DNA of 64,000 nt from Hanamia caeni (GCF_003721595.1 NZ_RJJR01000013.1:62001-126000); one strand, 5' to 3'. Numbered from the stretch's first letter, positions 1 through 9,332 are shown. A program made the numbers and translations. Notes: a model not told the origin generated them from the sequence alone.

Positions 1-1
1 C

Positions 2-547
2 GAAACGCTTGAAATACGATACAAAGGAAAATCTATCAGCGATGTTTTGGAAATGACCGTTGATGAAGCGGTCGAATTTTTTCAGAATGTACCTTATCTC
101 TACAGAAAAATTAAGGTGTTGCAGGAAGTAGGCCTCGGGTATATTTCGCTGGGTCAAAGCGCGGTAACGTTAAGCGGCGGCGAAGCTCAGCGTGTAAAAC
201 TGGCTACCGAATTAAGTAAGAGAGATACCGGCAAAACTTTTTATATTTTGGATGAACCTACCACAGGTTTACATTTTAGGGATATCCAACACCTGGCTGA
301 TGTGCTTAATAAGTTGGTAGACCGTGGAAACACAGTGTTGGTAATTGAGCATAATATGGATATCATAAAAATTGCTGATCATATCATTGATTTGGGGCCC
401 GAAGGTGGAGAAGCAGGTGGAGAAATTCTGTTTGAAGGCACCCCTGAAAAACTTCTTGAGATTAAAAGAAGCTTTACTGCTGAATTTTTAAAATCAGAAC
501 TTAAACCTGTCAAAAAACTCAAGGGTTCTGCTTATCAGAATGTGTGA
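2..547 (+). CDS. uvrA: UvrA, excinuclease ABC subunit A, C-terminal part
   Basis: This is the end of the DNA-damage recognition ATPase of nucleotide excision repair; the start lies left of the window and the reading frame is open from base 2. The piece holds the second ABC ATPase half: the signature LSGGEAQRVKLATEL, the Walker B FYILDEPTTGLH and the switch-region VLVIEHNMDIIKIADHIIDL, which follow each other as in all UvrA proteins. The sequence EIRYKGKSISDVLEMTV before it is also UvrA-specific. The stop overlaps by 13 bases the end of the converging barrel gene on the other strand. I see no hairpin terminator here. Confidence 0.96.
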   Translation, partial: ETLEIRYKGKSISDVLEMTVDEAVEFFQNVPYLYRKIKVLQEVGLGYISLGQSAVTLSGGEAQRVKLATELSKRDTGKTFYILDEPTTGLHFRDIQHLADVLNKLVDRGNTVLVIEHNMDIIKIADHIIDLGPEGGEAGGEILFEGTPEKLLEIKRSFTAEFLKSELKPVKKLKGSAYQNV

Positions 548-1533
548 GGGCATTTCATTCGTTCTGCTGCGTGCCTGTCATAGCTGTTTTCAAATATTGG
601 CCCAAGGCGGAATCCAAATTTTAAAAAAGTAGTGAAATATGAATCGTTCTGATTCGGGTTTCCACGTTGCGTGCCCGGAGAATTGCGGGTAAGCCCCGGA
701 TTTACAATGGCAAACACTTTATCAGAAATCTGCCTGGCAACCGCCGCATCACGTGCGGTGAGGTATTTATTATACAAGTCGGGATTCACATACGTGGTGC
801 TTACATCGTCGATATAATCTGTAAATGATTTTCTCAACAGGATTTCAAAACTCACATTCACCCTGTCTGAAATAAAATATTTTAGCCCTAAGCCCATCGG
901 GATATTTATCTGGTTTAATGAATATTCCTTTCTTTCAGGATACTCGGCAAAGCCTTCTCCTTCGGTATGCAAAGGCCTTAGGTAATACCAAACTTTGTCA
1001 CCGTATTGATCCGTTAAAGAACCTTGTGGATTGAAATGAAAATATCCCACTCCCAGAACTCCGTAAGGCAAAATGCGGGGTTTGAAATCAGGCTCGTATA
1101 AATTTAAAAGCAATGTCGGAAAAACTTCAAAAGCAACATATGCTTCAGCGATATTGGTTCTGAAATCCAGGTTTCTTTGTTTACGGTAAAGTTCATCGTT
1201 CCCTTCTGTATTGATAATATTGTCTTTTCCTGAAAGTTTTCCGTATTGCGCAGCAAATCGAATTCCTAACCATTCGTTAGGATAGCACGCGACAAAACCA
1301 CCGGTCATTATTTGGGTTAATGGGAAATTAATGTCTTTTACAAATCTTTTGCCTTTTCCTCTATGGCCGCCGAGGTCGCCCAGGAAGAAGGAGGGGCCTA
1401 CATTGAAACCCACTTCATAGCGAGCCTTTTCGCCACTGATGATAAAAGATTGTGAATAGCTTTGGCGTGAAAACAGGCAACTTATGATTAGTATGAAATA
1501 CGCTGGCCAGATGCCTTGAATACGTTTTTTCAT
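535..1533 (-). CDS. DUF6089-type outer-membrane beta-barrel protein
   Basis: A 332-residue protein with a hydrophobic signal peptide (about residues 8-27, ending at SQS). Short amphipathic strands rich in aromatic residues and glycine follow, such as GFNVGPSFFLGDLGG, YGVLGVGYFHF and GLGLKYFISDRVNVSFEI, which is the look of an 8- to 10-strand outer-membrane barrel. The GPSFFLGDLGG start is typical of the DUF6089 proteins common in Chitinophagaceae. No function can be given; these are probably structural or surface proteins. The gene stands alone, and its last codons overlap the end of uvrA on the opposite strand. Confidence 0.75.
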   Translation of the reverse strand: MKKRIQGIWPAYFILIISCLFSRQSYSQSFIISGEKARYEVGFNVGPSFFLGDLGGHRGKGKRFVKDINFPLTQIMTGGFVACYPNEWLGIRFAAQYGKLSGKDNIINTEGNDELYRKQRNLDFRTNIAEAYVAFEVFPTLLLNLYEPDFKPRILPYGVLGVGYFHFNPQGSLTDQYGDKVWYYLRPLHTEGEGFAEYPERKEYSLNQINIPMGLGLKYFISDRVNVSFEILLRKSFTDYIDDVSTTYVNPDLYNKYLTARDAAVARQISDKVFAIVNPGLTRNSPGTQRGNPNQNDSYFTTFLKFGFRLGPIFENSYDRHAAERMKCPHTF

Positions 1534-1608
1534 AGCTTGACTTGTTTTAGGATGAATGTTAACTGCCGGTTTTACTCCGGCAACGTCATCCCATAAACGG
1601 CCAACTAT

Positions 1609-2073
1609 TTATTTTATTGCTTTGTTAACTTTTAGTACCATACGAATGTGCTCAATTCCATCTTCAAGGTAGATTTCACTTTGCTGAACAAAACCAAACG
1701 ATTCGTAAAATTTTTTCAGGTAATACTGCGCGCTTACCTTGATGGCAGTTTGTCCGAATAGCGTGTAAATTTCACTGATTGATTTTTGCATCAATTCCTT
1801 ACCTATGTTTCTTTTTCTAAACGAGGGAGACGTTAGCACCCGGCCGATTGATGCCGCATGATCATACGAAATTCCTTTAGCAAGGAGCCGCGTATAAGCG
1901 ATCAGGTTTTCATCCTTCCAGGCCATGAGGTGGTAGGCTTTTAAATCTTTATCATCACAATCCTGGTATACACAATTTTGTTCAACTACAAAAACTTCGT
2001 TTCTCAATTGAAGTATTTTATAGAGTTCAAAATTGGTTAAGTCAGTAAAATATTTGCATTGCCAGGTAATCAT
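1609..2073 (-). CDS. ElaA-like GNAT acetyltransferase
   Basis: A 154-residue member of the GNAT superfamily (acetyl-CoA-dependent N-acetyltransferases), close to the ElaA group. The ElaA hallmark LRNEVFVVEQNCVYQDCDD is present near residues 25-43, and the acetyl-CoA loop appears as RKRNIGKELM. I chose the ATG at 2073 (MITWQCK) rather than a TTG ten codons upstream, because ElaA proteins begin with this WQCK-type strand. The substrate is unknown in the family. The region upstream holds two copies of the 33-base repeat. Confidence 0.85.
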   Translation of the reverse strand: MITWQCKYFTDLTNFELYKILQLRNEVFVVEQNCVYQDCDDKDLKAYHLMAWKDENLIAYTRLLAKGISYDHAASIGRVLTSPSFRKRNIGKELMQKSISEIYTLFGQTAIKVSAQYYLKKFYESFGFVQQSEIYLEDGIEHIRMVLKVNKAIK

Positions 2074-2102
2074 ATGGAATGGGAAATGGTGATGGAAATT
2101 CA

Positions 2103-2135
2103 AAATAAAAAATCCGGTTATTTATTAGTTTACTG
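2103..2135 (+). repeat. 33-base intergenic repeat, copy 1
   Basis: This copy has left arm AAATAAAAAATC, then CGG, TTATTTATTA and GTTTACTG. AAATAA and TTATTT can pair. It lies between elaA-like and rarA (both on the minus strand), followed 30 bases later by copy 2 in the same orientation. Confidence 0.75.
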
Positions 2136-2165
2136 TAAGCATTCGTTCGTTTGAATATCGGTTTA

Positions 2166-2199
2166 AAATAAAAAAATTCAATTATTTGTTCGTTCACTG
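2166..2199 (+). repeat. 33-base intergenic repeat, copy 2
   Basis: A 34-base variant: AAATAAAAAAATT, then CA, ATTATTTGTT and CGTTCACTG. The AAATAA/TTATTT pairing is kept. Its right end abuts the last base of the rarA stop codon (2200) on the opposite strand. It forms a tandem pair with copy 1. Confidence 0.6.
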
Positions 2200-3471
2200 T
2201 CAATAACCATATTTCTCTTTCCACCTGGCCTTCAAAAATTTTCTGATCTCTTCTTCCCTTGCATTTTTTCCGGGGTTGTATAAAACAGTGTTTTTTATTT
2301 CATCAGGAAGAAATTCCATATCGGCAAAATTGTTTTCAAAGTTGTGCGCATATTTATAATTTTTGCCATAGTCCAGGTTCTTCATCAGTTTGGTTGGCGC
2401 ATTCCTGATAGCCAGGGGAACCGGCAGATCGCCAAATTGTTTCACCAATGATTCAGCTTTGCCGATGGCTGCTACGGCTGCATTACTTTTAGGAGAGGAA
2501 GCAAGATAGGAGGTGCATTGCGATAAAATGATTTTTGATTCAGGATAGCCAATCATATTTACCGCCTGGAAAGTATTAGTTGCTAAAACCAACGCCGTCG
2601 GATTGGCGTTGCCGATGTCTTCGCTGGCAAGAATCACCAATCTTCTCGCAATAAATTTTACATCTTCGCCGCCCTCGATCATTCGCGCCAGCCAATACAC
2701 TGCTGCATTGGGATCGCTGCCGCGAATAGATTTGATAAAAGCAGAAATGATGTCATAATGTTGCTCTCCTTTTTTATCATAAAGCGCGACTTTTTGCTGC
2801 GCCGCACTGATAACCTGTTCGTCAGTTATTTCAATGTCTTTTTTTTCTTTTGATGAAAGCTGATCAACCGTTAATTCGAGAAGATTCAACAACCGCCGCG
2901 CATCGCCGCCTGATAAATTGATCAACGCTTCCGTTTCTTTGATTTCTATGTTTTGTTGGGAAAGAACGGTATCTTTTGTTATAGCTTCATTCAACAGTTT
3001 AATCAGGTCCTTTTTATCCAGTGGCTTTAAAATATAAACCTGGCAACGACTGAGCAAAGCGGAGTTCACTTCAAACGAGGGATTTTCAGTGGTGGCGCCA
3101 ATCAGCGTAATTATTCCTTTTTCTACAGCGCCTAACAAAGCGTCCTGCTGGCCTTTATTGAACCGGTGAATTTCATCAATAAAAAGAATGGCATTTTCTT
3201 CATGCTTTGCTTTTTCTATCACTTCGCGCACTTCTTTTACGCCTGATGAAATGGCGCTTAAAGTATAAAATGGAACATGTAATGTATGAGCAATAATATT
3301 GGCAATCGTGGTTTTGCCAACGCCGGGCGGCCCCCAAAGGATCATTGACGGAATTTTATGATTTTCCAATGCGGTGCGCAACACACTTCCTTTGCCGGTC
3401 AAATGTTGCTGACCAATTAATTGGTCTAATGTCTCCGGCCTCAATCTTTCTGCTAATGGGGTTGTTGCCAA
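2200..3471 (-). CDS. rarA: RarA (MgsA), replication-associated recombination ATPase
   Basis: A 423-residue AAA+ ATPase of the RarA/Mgs1/WRNIP1 family, which acts at stalled replication forks and resembles clamp loaders. Walker A is GPPGVGKTT at about residues 47-55 and Walker B is ILFIDEIHRF. Sensor 1 (LIGATTENPSFEVN) and the arginine finger region (LLSRCQVY) follow. The C-terminal MgsA/RarA domain is shown by RGSDPNAAVYWLARMIEGGED and RLVILASEDIGNANP. Full length for the family. It is followed closely on the same strand by a gene for a secreted protein (24-base gap), with no obvious functional link. Confidence 0.96.
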   Translation of the reverse strand: MATTPLAERLRPETLDQLIGQQHLTGKGSVLRTALENHKIPSMILWGPPGVGKTTIANIIAHTLHVPFYTLSAISSGVKEVREVIEKAKHEENAILFIDEIHRFNKGQQDALLGAVEKGIITLIGATTENPSFEVNSALLSRCQVYILKPLDKKDLIKLLNEAITKDTVLSQQNIEIKETEALINLSGGDARRLLNLLELTVDQLSSKEKKDIEITDEQVISAAQQKVALYDKKGEQHYDIISAFIKSIRGSDPNAAVYWLARMIEGGEDVKFIARRLVILASEDIGNANPTALVLATNTFQAVNMIGYPESKIILSQCTSYLASSPKSNAAVAAIGKAESLVKQFGDLPVPLAIRNAPTKLMKNLDYGKNYKYAHNFENNFADMEFLPDEIKNTVLYNPGKNAREEEIRKFLKARWKEKYGY

Positions 3472-3495
3472 TTATTGAATTATTAAATGATTGAA

Positions 3496-4791
3496 TTAAT
3501 TCTTAACCGAAAGGTAAGGCATCAAATCTTTCAGCGTTACAGGCTCATTTTTATCGTCAATCTCTATCACCACGCAATAACCATTTGCTCCACCGGCCTG
3601 TAGCAGGCCATTTACTAATTTTTCCTGGTCGCTTTCAATTCGTTTTCCATTCCAGATTTCTTTGGTACACAAGCAGCCTTCTGTCGGAGTTAAAGGATAA
3701 TACGGCTTACCGGCATAATAGTTTGGATCAATGGTAGTTCCATGCGCAATAATTTCTGTGCGACCTGCAAGGCCCGCATAGTAAATCTCATACAAAGGCA
3801 GAAAATCGGTTAAGTTTTTGGGTATCAGCCGGCGATAATAATCAATAGACCAATTGGTATCTATAATATAATCGTTATCAAAATATTTTTGAAGGCTCAA
3901 TTCAACCGGCATTCCCATTTGAACATTGGCTGTTGGCCCAATAAAATTTCCGGTGGAAACCTTAAAGCCATACATCCTGAAAATTCCCTGCGGCGTATTT
4001 CCATTGGTAAGGTATCCTGGCAGGTTGCTGATGCTGCGGGCCAATTGCGGAATAGAAAAAATATTTCCCAACGAATCTTTTACAAATGTTCCATCCGGCT
4101 TTCTTATAATTACCAAACCGGGATAATCACGGTTTTTTCTTTGTAAGCTGTACATCACCACCTGGTTGGCAAGAAAATCTTTACTGAAAATTTCAGGCAG
4201 CACTTTATCCATGGCCACAGGCTTTACTTTGTCGGGGGAAAGGCGTGTCATCAGCATATAAAGTATCGGATTTTTATAGGCTGTGTCGGTAAATTTTTTT
4301 AGCAGTATGTTAGAAACGTTTTCTCTTTCGTTTTCGCTACTATTTTGCCTAACCAGATACTCTGCGCACATTGCAAATATTTTAGGGTCGGGGGTTTTAT
4401 TAAGCAGCGATATTGCTTCGTCTGTAAATGTTGCCGGGTAATTACTATAAACTACTTCCATTAGTGCGCGTTGAAAAGAAACGCTCCTTATTTCAATGCT
4501 GTCAAATGCCGATGCTAATTTGGTTTCAGTGAATGGCGTGCCATATTGCAAAACCTCCATGGCGGCAAAAGCTTCTTTCCAGTTTTCTTCCGTTGAATCG
4601 GTTAGCGGCAAACCAAGATTAGTGGAAATACTGTAATTGATAAGGCCTTCTTTCATCCTCGCCCGTGCTGCTTCCGTGGTGTATGAGGTATACAGAGGCA
4701 CATTATATTGCGCTACAGACGCGGAATTTGTCACTATCAAAATAAAAAAGAATAAGAAGAATTTTCTGAACACGGCAAATGGTTTGGTCAA
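3496..4791 (-). CDS. Secreted L,D-transpeptidase-like protein
   Basis: A 431-residue protein with a signal peptide (about residues 8-27, ending SVAQ). The N-terminal 200 residues are helical and unrecognised. The C-terminal half carries features of the YkuD L,D-transpeptidase fold: NTPQGIFRMYGF, which resembles the TPxGxFxI strand, then IIAHGTT and, about 25 residues on, PTEGCLC with a cysteine after glycine where the family has its catalytic Cys. On this basis it may cross-link or remodel peptidoglycan in the periplasm. The usual GC(I/V)R end of the motif is not exact here, so the assignment is tentative. Confidence 0.6.
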   Translation of the reverse strand: MTKPFAVFRKFFLFFFILIVTNSASVAQYNVPLYTSYTTEAARARMKEGLINYSISTNLGLPLTDSTEENWKEAFAAMEVLQYGTPFTETKLASAFDSIEIRSVSFQRALMEVVYSNYPATFTDEAISLLNKTPDPKIFAMCAEYLVRQNSSENERENVSNILLKKFTDTAYKNPILYMLMTRLSPDKVKPVAMDKVLPEIFSKDFLANQVVMYSLQRKNRDYPGLVIIRKPDGTFVKDSLGNIFSIPQLARSISNLPGYLTNGNTPQGIFRMYGFKVSTGNFIGPTANVQMGMPVELSLQKYFDNDYIIDTNWSIDYYRRLIPKNLTDFLPLYEIYYAGLAGRTEIIAHGTTIDPNYYAGKPYYPLTPTEGCLCTKEIWNGKRIESDQEKLVNGLLQAGGANGYCVVIEIDDKNEPVTLKDLMPYLSVKN

Positions 4792-4839
4792 AAATTAAGA
4801 AAGAAATTGTTATCAAAAGTAAAATGAAGATGACTAAAA

Positions 4840-5172
4840 CTACCGGTTTTTTAATTTGGAATTCTTGAGATGCCTTTGAGCGTCGCGTAAATTTTTTTTC
4901 TCAAAATTTTTTTCCAGCGCCTCAGTCAGATTCACGCCGGTTTGATTGGCAAGGCAAATTAAAACCCAAAACACATCGGCCAGTTCGTCCGAAATAGGTA
5001 AGTCTTTTTCATTTTCTTTAAAAGATTGCTCCCCATATTTTCTTACCATCAGCCGTGAAAGTTCGCCTACTTCTTCCATCAAAATTCCCAGGTTGGTAAG
5101 CTCGCTGAAATAACGGACGCCGGTGGTGGTAATCCATTTGTCAATATCTTTTTGCGCTTGTTCTATTGTCAT
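4840..5172 (-). CDS. MazG-like nucleotide pyrophosphohydrolase
   Basis: A 110-residue all-helical protein of the MazG/dUTPase-like superfamily, which hydrolyses nucleoside triphosphates to monophosphates and pyrophosphate. The Mg-binding helices are visible as LMEEVGELSRLM (ExxE) and DELADVFWVLICLAN (ExxD). The size fits the single-domain bacterial MazG-like group rather than full-length MazG. It probably forms a house-cleaning pair with dtd next to it on the same strand (81-base gap). The substrate cannot be read from the sequence. Confidence 0.85.
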   Translation of the reverse strand: MTIEQAQKDIDKWITTTGVRYFSELTNLGILMEEVGELSRLMVRKYGEQSFKENEKDLPISDELADVFWVLICLANQTGVNLTEALEKNFEKKNLRDAQRHLKNSKLKNR

Positions 5173-5253
5173 ATTTATTTGGTTGCACGAATTAATAAGA
5201 TATAAATAAAAACCAGAAGTATTCCTGTAATTCGCTAAAATTAGTGTAATAAA

Positions 5254-5706
5254 TTATTCCCTGTTCTTCGAATCGATTACAATCGTAACCGGACCATCAT
5301 TCACCAAAGCCACTTTCATATCAGCGCCGAATTCGCCGGTACTTATTTTTTTCCCAAGGTCTTTTTCAAGTTGCTGAATCATTTTTTCATAAACCGGGAT
5401 AGCAAGTTCCGCTTTGCTTGCCTTCAGATAAGAAGGCCGGTTTCCCTTTTTTGTTGAGGCCTGTAAGGTGAATTGGCTGACCAATAAAATCTCGCCGCCA
5501 ATTTCTTTTACCGAAAGATTGGGAATTTTATTCTCATCATCAAAAATCCGCAGGTTGACTATTTTATTGCTGAGCCATTTTATGTCTTCTTCCGTGTCTG
5601 AATCTTCAATGCCTGCCAACACCAGTAAACCAACATTTATGGACGATTTTTGTTTTCCATCAATGGTTACAGAGGATTGGGCCACTCTTTGAATTACCAC
5701 TTTCAT
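5254..5706 (-). CDS. dtd: D-aminoacyl-tRNA deacylase
   Basis: A 150-residue Dtd enzyme, which removes D-amino acids (and glycine from tRNA-Ala) from mischarged tRNAs. It begins MKVVIQRV, carries the SQFTL motif near residue 77 and ends with NDGPVTIVIDS, the GP cis-proline motif that gives chiral selection. Length and motif order are those of canonical bacterial Dtd. It is divergent from nrdJ, with a 232-base region between them. Confidence 0.96.
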   Translation of the reverse strand: MKVVIQRVAQSSVTIDGKQKSSINVGLLVLAGIEDSDTEEDIKWLSNKIVNLRIFDDENKIPNLSVKEIGGEILLVSQFTLQASTKKGNRPSYLKASKAELAIPVYEKMIQQLEKDLGKKISTGEFGADMKVALVNDGPVTIVIDSKNRE

Positions 5707-5831
5707 TGTTTATAAATATTTTCAATGTATATAAAAAATTAATAATGCCAAAGTTTATTAAATCTGTGGTAAAAATTAATTTGTTCAAGGTGAAATCACT
5801 GCCTGTCAGGCTTATAAATTTATCCGATATC

Positions 5832-5840
5832 TTATCCACA
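5832..5840 (+). promoter_or_regulatory. Possible DnaA box upstream of nrdJ
   Basis: TTATCCACA matches the consensus DnaA box exactly and lies about 100 bases before the nrdJ start. A partial match, TTATCCGAT, lies just upstream. DnaA regulates ribonucleotide reductase genes in Escherichia coli, so the position is suggestive. An equal match inside a coding region at 16768-16776 shows that such matches also arise by chance. Confidence 0.25.
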
Positions 5841-5938
5841 GCCTGTTGACAATTATAGCCCGGTTTTTTCACTGATAAAAAATATTTTCGTTGTCCCGCG
5901 AAACAAAAAATAATTATAAACAAAAATACTTTTTAACC

Positions 5939-8900
5939 ATGGCTAGAAAAAAACACACTCAGGCCGGCCTTCGTTTTCCCCGCCATTTCACAAAAGAAGG
6001 TATTTCTCCTTTTGAAATGTTTGAATATGATTACCGCACTTCGGTGATTAAAAACACAACAGGCGAAGTTGTTTTTCAAATGGATAACGTGGAAGTGCCG
6101 AAGCAATGGAGCCAGATTGCGACCGATATTTTAGCCCAAAAGTATTTCAGAAAAGCAGGCGTTCCTCAGCCGGATGCCCGCCTGAATGACGCAGTCGGAC
6201 AGGGTAGCACAGGAAGAGAAACTTCCGTGAAGCAGGTGGCCCATCGTATGGCTCATTGCTGGCGTGTTTGGGGCGAAAGAAATAATTATTTTGCCACTAA
6301 AGAAGATGCGCAAATCTTTTATGAGGAACTGGTTTTTTGCATTTTAAATCAATCGTGCGTTCCCAATTCGCCTCAATGGTTTAATACAGGTTTGCATGAA
6401 GTATATGGCATCACTGGTAAGCCACAGGGCCATTATTTCGTGGATGCAAAAGATGGAAAATTAAAGAAATCCACTTCAGCTTATGAACGTCCGCAACCGC
6501 ATGCATGCTTTATCCTGAGTGTGGAAGATGATTTGGTAAATGATGGTGGCATTATGGATTTGTGGGTGCGTGAAGCAAGGATTTTTAAATATGGAAGCGG
6601 CGTAGGAACGAATTTCAGCAGCATTCGCGGAGAAGGAGAAAAGCTCAGCGGCGGCGGTACTTCCAGCGGTTTGATGAGCTTTTTAAAAATTGGCGACCGC
6701 GCAGCGGGCGCCATCAAAAGCGGCGGCACCACAAGGCGCGCGGCCAAAATGGTTTGTCTTGATATTGACCATCCTGAAATTGAAAGCTTTGTAAATTGGA
6801 AACTGGAAGAAGAAAATAAGGTAGCCGCTTTAATTGCTGCGGGCTATCCCAGCGACTACGAAGGTGAAGCTTACAAAACAGTGAGCGGACAAAACAGCAA
6901 TAATTCTGTTCGCATTTCAAACGAATTTTTTCATGCATTGGAAAAAAACGGCGATTGGCAATTAAAAGCAAGAAGCGATGGCCATACCATGAAAACCATC
7001 AAAGCCAAAAAACTATGGGACGAAATTAATTATGCAGCCTGGCGTTGCGCTGACCCGGGAACGCAATATGACACTACCATCAACGAGTGGCACACTTGTC
7101 CCGAAGGTGGAAAAATAAGAGCGAGCAATCCCTGCAGTGAATACATGTTTTTGGATAACACAGCCTGCAATCTTGCCTCAGTAAATCTTCGCAAATTCTT
7201 TAATGAAGACAACAATATTTTTGATGTTGACGGCTTTGAATATACCGTTCGTTTATGGACTACTGTTTTGGAAATTTCTGTGCTGATGGCGCAATTTCCA
7301 AGTAAAGAAGTGGCGCAATTAAGTTACGATTACAGAACGTTGGGTTTGGGATTTGCCAATTTGGGTAGCATGCTAATGGTGAGCGGCATTCCTTACGACA
7401 GCGACAAAGCGCGCGGCATTGCCGGAGCCATCACCGCGATCATGACCGGAATTTCTTATAAAACTTCTGCTGAGCTTGCCGAACAATTAGGCGCTTTCAG
7501 CAGGTATGAAGAAAACAAACAACACATGCTACGTGTGATGCATAATCATCGCGCAGCCGCTTACGATGCAACAGAGGCCTATGAAGGCCTTGAAATTAAA
7601 CCCCAGGGCATCAACGCAAAAGACTGTCCTGATTATTTGCTAAAAGCGGCCACAAAGGCCTGGGATGATGCGGTTAAACTGGGAGAAAAATTTGGTTACC
7701 GGAATGCGCAGACTACCGTAATTGCACCTACCGGAACAATTGGCCTGGTGATGGATTGCGATACGACTGGTGTTGAACCTGATTTTGCTTTGGTGAAATT
7801 TAAAAAGCTAAGCGGTGGCGGTTATTTTAAAATTATCAACCAAAGTGTGCCCCAGGCATTGCGCAATTTGAAATATTCAGAAACGGAAATTGAGGAGATT
7901 GTAAACTACGCCAAAGGCCACGCTACTTTAAAAAATGCACCACATATCAATTTTGAATCGCTTTCAAAAAAAGGATTTACCTCCTCTGATTTACAAAAAA
8001 TCGAATCCTCGTTGGGCGCAGCTTTTGAAATTGGTTTTGTATTTAATGTATTTACCCTTGGTGAAGAATGCCTGCAAAGGTTAGGATTTAAAGCAGGAGA
8101 TTATAACAATTTTGAATGGAGTTTATTGAATGCATTAGGATTTTCTGATGACCAGATTGACGAAGCCAATGTGTATATCTGTGGCACCATGACTGTGGAA
8201 GGCGCACCTTATTTAAAAGAAGAACATTTGCCGGTTTTTGATTGCGCTAATAAATGCGGCGCAATTGGTGAAAGATATATTCATTACAGTGGCCACATCA
8301 AAATGATGGCTGCGGCGCAACCTTTCTTAAGCGGCGCAATTTCCAAAACCATTAATCTTCCAAATGAAGCTACAATTGATGAAATTAAAGAAGCGTATCT
8401 CTTAAGCTGGAAGCTTGGCTTAAAAGCGTGTGCGCTTTACCGTGATGGTTCCAAATTATCACAGCCACTCAGCAACAAAAGCGATAAGAAAAAGAAAGTT
8501 GAAGAAACCGAAAATGAAAATTCAGACCATGAAACTGCATTGGTAAATATGGGGCAACTCACTATTGACGACTTGCTGGAAGAGGTAAATAAAAGAGTTC
8601 AAAATAGTGAAGATACTTCGCTGAAGCGCCAACTGGCGATGATTGTGGAGCGCCGCACTTTGCCGGCAAAGCGAAGAGGGTTTACGCAAAAAGCAAAGAT
8701 TAACGGGCAGGCGCTTTTTCTCAGAACAGGAGAATACAGCGATGGCACCTTAGGAGAAATATTCATCGACATGGCTAAGGAAGGCGCTACCATGCGAAGC
8801 ATGTTGAACTGCTTTGCTATTGCCATTTCTATCGGTCTTCAATATGGCGTGCCCCTGGAAGAATTTGTAGAAAAATTCGTCTTCACACGATTTGAACCTT

Positions 8901-9307
8901 CCGGAATGGTTGAGCATCCAAATATTAAAACGACAACTTCTATTATAGATTTCATGTTCCGCTCTCTTGCGTATGAATATCTGGGAAGAAATGATTTGGT
9001 GCATGTACTGGACAAACCTGAGGTTGAAAACCTGGGTAATGAATCATGGGATGAAAATTCACCAACTATTGGCGAACGTATCCCTGAATTGAGCGATATC
9101 CGGGTGACCGGTAACACAGCAAAGCCTCAAAAGCCGCACAGAACTGAACATGTAAAAAAAACAAACACTGATTTGGACGCCGTGAACGCAGCCTCTAAAA
9201 ACATGCAAAGCGATGCGCCTGCGTGCAATACCTGCGGACACATCACCATAAGAAGCGGCACCTGCTATAAATGCCTCAATTGCGGCAACAGTATGGGTTG
9301 CAGTTAG
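5939..9307 (+). CDS. nrdJ: Adenosylcobalamin-dependent (class II) ribonucleotide reductase
   Basis: A 1122-residue enzyme that reduces ribonucleotides to deoxyribonucleotides with a B12-derived radical, independent of oxygen. It has the large-subunit fold with NQSCVPNSPQWFNTG near the N-terminus, HACFILSVEDDL, SNPCSEYMFLDNTACNLASVNL (active-site cysteine region) and APTGTIGLVMDCDTTGVEPDFAL. The C-terminal tail has a zinc-binding cysteine cluster, CNTCGH and CYKCLNCG, usual in this large form. I chose the ATG at 5939 over an upstream TTG at 5891, since homologues start MARKK-like. I looked for a cobalamin riboswitch in the leader and saw none. A good terminator follows. Confidence 0.95.
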   Translation: MARKKHTQAGLRFPRHFTKEGISPFEMFEYDYRTSVIKNTTGEVVFQMDNVEVPKQWSQIATDILAQKYFRKAGVPQPDARLNDAVGQGSTGRETSVKQVAHRMAHCWRVWGERNNYFATKEDAQIFYEELVFCILNQSCVPNSPQWFNTGLHEVYGITGKPQGHYFVDAKDGKLKKSTSAYERPQPHACFILSVEDDLVNDGGIMDLWVREARIFKYGSGVGTNFSSIRGEGEKLSGGGTSSGLMSFLKIGDRAAGAIKSGGTTRRAAKMVCLDIDHPEIESFVNWKLEEENKVAALIAAGYPSDYEGEAYKTVSGQNSNNSVRISNEFFHALEKNGDWQLKARSDGHTMKTIKAKKLWDEINYAAWRCADPGTQYDTTINEWHTCPEGGKIRASNPCSEYMFLDNTACNLASVNLRKFFNEDNNIFDVDGFEYTVRLWTTVLEISVLMAQFPSKEVAQLSYDYRTLGLGFANLGSMLMVSGIPYDSDKARGIAGAITAIMTGISYKTSAELAEQLGAFSRYEENKQHMLRVMHNHRAAAYDATEAYEGLEIKPQGINAKDCPDYLLKAATKAWDDAVKLGEKFGYRNAQTTVIAPTGTIGLVMDCDTTGVEPDFALVKFKKLSGGGYFKIINQSVPQALRNLKYSETEIEEIVNYAKGHATLKNAPHINFESLSKKGFTSSDLQKIESSLGAAFEIGFVFNVFTLGEECLQRLGFKAGDYNNFEWSLLNALGFSDDQIDEANVYICGTMTVEGAPYLKEEHLPVFDCANKCGAIGERYIHYSGHIKMMAAAQPFLSGAISKTINLPNEATIDEIKEAYLLSWKLGLKACALYRDGSKLSQPLSNKSDKKKKVEETENENSDHETALVNMGQLTIDDLLEEVNKRVQNSEDTSLKRQLAMIVERRTLPAKRRGFTQKAKINGQALFLRTGEYSDGTLGEIFIDMAKEGATMRSMLNCFAIAISIGLQYGVPLEEFVEKFVFTRFEPSGMVEHPNIKTTTSIIDFMFRSLAYEYLGRNDLVHVLDKPEVENLGNESWDENSPTIGERIPELSDIRVTGNTAKPQKPHRTEHVKKTNTDLDAVNAASKNMQSDAPACNTCGHITIRSGTCYKCLNCGNSMGCS

Positions 9308-9332
9308 AAGATTTTTTACTCTGGGATTTTTT

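Noticed and set aside
5660..5923. 87-codon open frame on the minus strand between dtd and nrdJ
   Set aside because: It runs into dtd in another frame, has low-complexity AT-rich coding and no recognisable domain.
5707..5938. Possible cobalamin riboswitch before nrdJ
   Set aside because: No B12-box-like sequence or GCCACTG core was found; the leader is short and AT-rich.
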